From Actinomycetales bacterium (lineage in GTDB: Bacteria > Actinomycetota > Actinomycetes > Propionibacteriales > Nocardioidaceae): a DNA stretch of 6,353 nt. The stretch is from positions 1-6,353 of the forward strand of contig JAAZCT010000077.1 in assembly GCA_012513165.1 (NCBI GenBank), in the 5' to 3' direction. Positions 4,827 through 6,353 of this stretch are shown here, piece by piece. A model generated the notes under the pieces. That model had not been told where the DNA came from. It was given only the letters and a program-made list of their open reading frames with translations, and made no database searches. The position numbers and the translations under genes are program-made. Position 1 is the first letter of the stretch. The number at the start of each line of letters is the position of its first letter.

Positions 4827-5633
4827 GTGAGCGTTTCGATAACACCCTCTTTTGCCGATGACCCGCGCATAGCGATGTATGCACACCTACGGGATATGCA
4901 ATTACGGCAATCGCTCGAGACGGAACACGGCTTGTTTATGGCCGAGGGCGAGAAGATCATCGTGCGGGCCCTCGAACAAGGATTGGTGCCCGTTTCTTTC
5001 CTGTTGGCGCCACGATGGCTCGAGAATCTACGTCCGCTGATTGAGTCGAGCGGAGCCGAATGTTTCTTGCTCGACGAATCCGAGATCGAGAAGCTCACCG
5101 GCTTCCATGTGCATCGGGGTGCACTCGCGCTGTTCTCGCGGCCAAGCCCGCTGACCGCGCTTGAACTGCTCAGTTCAGCGCAGCGAGTGCTGGTGTTGGA
5201 AGATCTTGCGGATCACACCAACATCGGGGCGATATTTCGCACCGCTGCCGCGCTCGATTGGGATGCGGTTTTACTGTCTCCGCGCTGCGCTGACCCCTGG
5301 TACCGGCGAGCGATCAAGGTGTCGATGGGAGCGGTGTTTTCTATGCCGTTTGCTTATGTCGAAGACTGGTACGCCTTACCCGAACAGTTGTCGGCCGCTG
5401 GATTTCACAGCCTCGCCATGACGTTGTCTGAGGATTCCGTGGCGCTGACCGAGGTTGATCTGGCACCCGAGGAAAAGATCGGTTTGATTGTGGGTTCAGA
5501 AGGCCACGGCATTTCTGAACACTGGCAATCCACAGCACGCACCCGAGTCAACATTCCCATGCGCGAGAACATCGACTCGCTCAACGTCGCTGCGAGTGTC
5601 GCGATCGCTTGTTGGGAACTTCGCGCTAAGTAA
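4827..5633 (+). CDS. TrmH/SpoU-family RNA 2'-O-ribose methyltransferase
   Basis: This 268-residue protein has an N-terminal substrate-binding region (about 15-105; FMAEGEKIIVRALEQG and a GFHVHRGALALF strand) and a C-terminal SPOUT knot domain (about 118-265). Motif 1 is DHTNIGAIFRTAAALD with Asn132 and Arg138, motif 2 is GLIVGSEGHGIS (219-230), and motif 3 is NIPMRENIDSLNVAASVA (242-259); together they form the trefoil knot that binds S-adenosylmethionine. Family members methylate the 2'-OH of a nucleotide in rRNA or tRNA; the target here cannot be named. The segment SPRCADPWYRRAIKVSMGAVF is, from memory, typical of the actinobacterial members. The GTG at 4827 is chosen because it sits 6 nt after a TAATCT box, with no Shine-Dalgarno. 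A later in-frame ATG at 4878 would drop 17 residues. Confidence 0.92.
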   Translation: MSVSITPSFADDPRIAMYAHLRDMQLRQSLETEHGLFMAEGEKIIVRALEQGLVPVSFLLAPRWLENLRPLIESSGAECFLLDESEIEKLTGFHVHRGALALFSRPSPLTALELLSSAQRVLVLEDLADHTNIGAIFRTAAALDWDAVLLSPRCADPWYRRAIKVSMGAVFSMPFAYVEDWYALPEQLSAAGFHSLAMTLSEDSVALTEVDLAPEEKIGLIVGSEGHGISEHWQSTARTRVNIPMRENIDSLNVAASVAIACWELRAK

Positions 5634-5634
5634 T

Positions 5635-5652
5635 GAGTAGGCTGGTCTACTC
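5635..5652. terminator. Hairpin spanning the convergent stop codons of the methyltransferase and def genes
   Basis: GAGTAG (5635-5640) pairs with CTACTC (5647-5652) around GCTGGT, and a G-U pair can shorten the loop to four. In + strand RNA, two flanking pairs (5634-5653 as U-G, 5633-5654 as A-U) can extend it to the methyltransferase stop codon. The def stop (TAG on the - strand, 5649-5647) is inside the stem. No U-tract follows on either strand. It is the only candidate terminator in the 13-bp gap. Confidence 0.45.
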
Positions 5653-6240
5653 GTCGTCCATGATGGGAGACACGGGCCAGTCTGTTGGGTACATATCTGC
5701 GTACTTCTCGTGAATCTTGTAAAGGCGCTTGCGGCTCTTTTCCGGAACGCGGTCGCCAAACACCATGCCGTGCAGGTGGTCGGTTTCGTGTTGCAGGCAA
5801 CGCGCGAGTAGACCGTCGCCGTCGAACCGGATGTCGTTGCCGTTCTCGTCTTGCCCGGTGACACTCGCAGTGTCAGGGCGGCCACAATCAACAAATGCGC
5901 CCGGAAGCGACAGGCAGCCTTCGTCTGCCACATCCAGCACGCGTTCTTTACCTTCAGGCAGTTCGAGAACCGGGTTACACACCACGCCAGTAATGCGTTC
6001 GCCGTCATCGTTCGGACAATCGAACACGAACACTTTGCGATCCACGCCTACCTGATTGGCGGCTAGGCCGACGCCTTCGGCGGCATACATCGTGGCGACC
6101 ATATCGGCCACGAGGGTACGAAGTTCTTCATCAAACTCCACGATGTCCGCGAGTTCGCGGTGCATGACGGGAGTTCCCCAACGGGTGATCGGAAGGATTT
6201 TGCCGCCGGCTGGTAGGGGGCGAGACTGGTTTTCTGGCAC
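5647..6240 (-). CDS. def: Peptide deformylase
   Basis: Peptide deformylase removes the formyl group from the N-terminal Met of nascent proteins at the ribosome. The 197-residue sequence has all three family motifs: GVGLAANQ (56-63), EGCLSLPG (107-114) with metal ligand Cys109, and QHETDHLHG (150-158) with metal ligands His151 and His155 and catalytic Glu152. The N-terminal ILPITRWGTPVMH and the C-terminal acidic tail (PIMDDE) suit actinobacterial enzymes. The start is a GTG at 6240; the next Met (residue 26) would cut off the conserved first strand. There is no Shine-Dalgarno, but TATCCT sits at exactly -12 to -7, so the mRNA is probably leaderless. It stands alone here: the fmt gene often found next to def is not in the window. 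Confidence 0.96.
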   Translation of the reverse strand: MPENQSRPLPAGGKILPITRWGTPVMHRELADIVEFDEELRTLVADMVATMYAAEGVGLAANQVGVDRKVFVFDCPNDDGERITGVVCNPVLELPEGKERVLDVADEGCLSLPGAFVDCGRPDTASVTGQDENGNDIRFDGDGLLARCLQHETDHLHGMVFGDRVPEKSRKRLYKIHEKYADMYPTDWPVSPIMDDE

Positions 6241-6246
6241 GTGATC

Positions 6247-6252
6247 AGGATA
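6247..6252 (-). promoter_or_regulatory. def -10 box (TATCCT), leaderless start
   Basis: On the - strand TATCCT lies at -12 to -7 from the GTG start codon of def, predicting transcription from the G of GTG. The match to TANNNT is good, and the spacing equals that of the PEBP and methyltransferase promoters. I see no -35 consensus upstream. Confidence 0.6.
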
Positions 6253-6269
6253 ACGAAAGAGATTTTCGT
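6253..6269. promoter_or_regulatory. Small dyad in the def promoter spacer
   Basis: ACGAAA (6253-6258) and TTTCGT (6264-6269) form a perfect 6-bp inverted repeat around GAGAT. It abuts the def -10 box and fills the -10/-35 spacer, where a bound protein would affect transcription. A 6+5+6 dyad can arise by chance, so an operator role is only a possibility. Confidence 0.25.
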
Positions 6270-6293
6270 GTTGCTATGGCGTTCTGCAATGGA

Positions 6294-6318
6294 TTTCAGA
6301 TACCATCGGTATTTGAAA
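6294..6318. promoter_or_regulatory. 25-bp operator-like dyad near the window end
   Basis: TTTCA (6294-6298) and ATACC (6300-6304) are mirrored by GGTAT (6308-6312) and TGAAA (6314-6318) around a centre at 6306: ten of twelve base pairs match. Its size and symmetry suit the binding site of a dimeric repressor. It contains a possible + strand -10 box (TACCAT, 6301-6306). The nearest candidate target is a + strand gene starting just beyond 6353, because the window ends in GAGGAG, a good Shine-Dalgarno. Confidence 0.45.
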
Positions 6319-6353
6319 CGCAACGAATGGTTGCATCCCTTTGTAGTGAGGAG

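Larger units (their letters stand above)
6241..6353. other. Non-coding region upstream of def
   Basis: No open reading frame here looks like a protein. The region holds the def promoter, the two dyads listed separately, and a purine-rich end (GAGGAG, 6348-6353) that would suit translation of a + strand gene beginning a few bases outside the window. It is less G+C-rich than the coding parts. Confidence 0.5.

Noticed and set aside
4366..4830. 154-codon + strand frame opposite the PEBP gene
   Set aside because: Arg/His/Val-rich antisense translation without recognisable motifs, ending inside the methyltransferase start; the - strand carries both PEBP boxes.
5405..6008. Two long - strand frames covering the 3' end of the methyltransferase gene and part of def
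   Set aside because: Both are shadows; the true frames have complete SPOUT and deformylase motifs.
1..6353. Mobile element, phage, toxin-antitoxin or defence system
   Set aside because: No transposase, integrase, terminal repeats, direct target repeats, toxin-like small genes or nuclease domains could be recognised; gene content is core actinobacterial.

Overview
The window looks like ordinary chromosomal DNA from an actinobacterium (Actinomycetota) of moderately high G+C. The evidence is the gene set: a DUF3099 membrane protein, a mycobacterial-type dodecin, a SerB2-type phosphoserine phosphatase with tandem ACT domains, an Rv2140c-like PEBP protein and an NfeD/SPFH pair resembling Rv1487/Rv1488. 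Several start codons also sit directly behind a TANNNT -10 box with no Shine-Dalgarno, which is the leaderless arrangement common in this phylum. I cannot fix the genus. I see no phage, IS, CRISPR, tRNA or rRNA signature.

Layout, left to right. At 1-235 (-) is the N-terminal part of a DUF3099 protein, cut by the window edge. It is divergent from a dodecin gene (298-513, +), with a symmetric TANNNTA element between them. Dodecin converges on serB (552-1778, -), and hairpins lie at the junction. serB is divergent from a three-gene + operon: a lone ABC ATPase (1860-2663), a short NfeD membrane protein (2675-3127) and an SPFH/stomatin-like protein (3127-4200). The SPFH gene has a 1-nt TGATG overlap with nfeD and carries five tandem 11-residue repeats. 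A strong hairpin (4218-4262) separates this operon from the convergent PEBP gene (4285-4809, -). The PEBP gene is divergent from a TrmH/SpoU RNA methyltransferase gene (4827-5633, +), and the two start codons are only 17 bp apart across another TANNNTA. The methyltransferase gene converges on def, peptide deformylase (5647-6240, -), with a hairpin spanning both stop codons. The last 113 bp are non-coding and hold the def promoter, two dyads and a purine-rich Shine-Dalgarno-like end that suggests a + strand gene starting just outside.

Functional reading. These are mostly housekeeping genes: serine biosynthesis (serB), formyl-Met processing (def), RNA modification (TrmH family) and flavin storage (dodecin). 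The only clear multi-gene unit is ABC ATPase-NfeD-SPFH, probably a membrane-microdomain module with an ATPase of unknown partner. I do not see a new multi-gene system.

The most interesting signal is regulatory. Two of the three divergent gene pairs share a seven-base TANNNTA on which -10 boxes of the two strands overlap. In the PEBP/methyltransferase pair both boxes lie exactly at -12 to -7 from the two start codons. This predicts two leaderless mRNAs fired in opposite directions from one promoter core.
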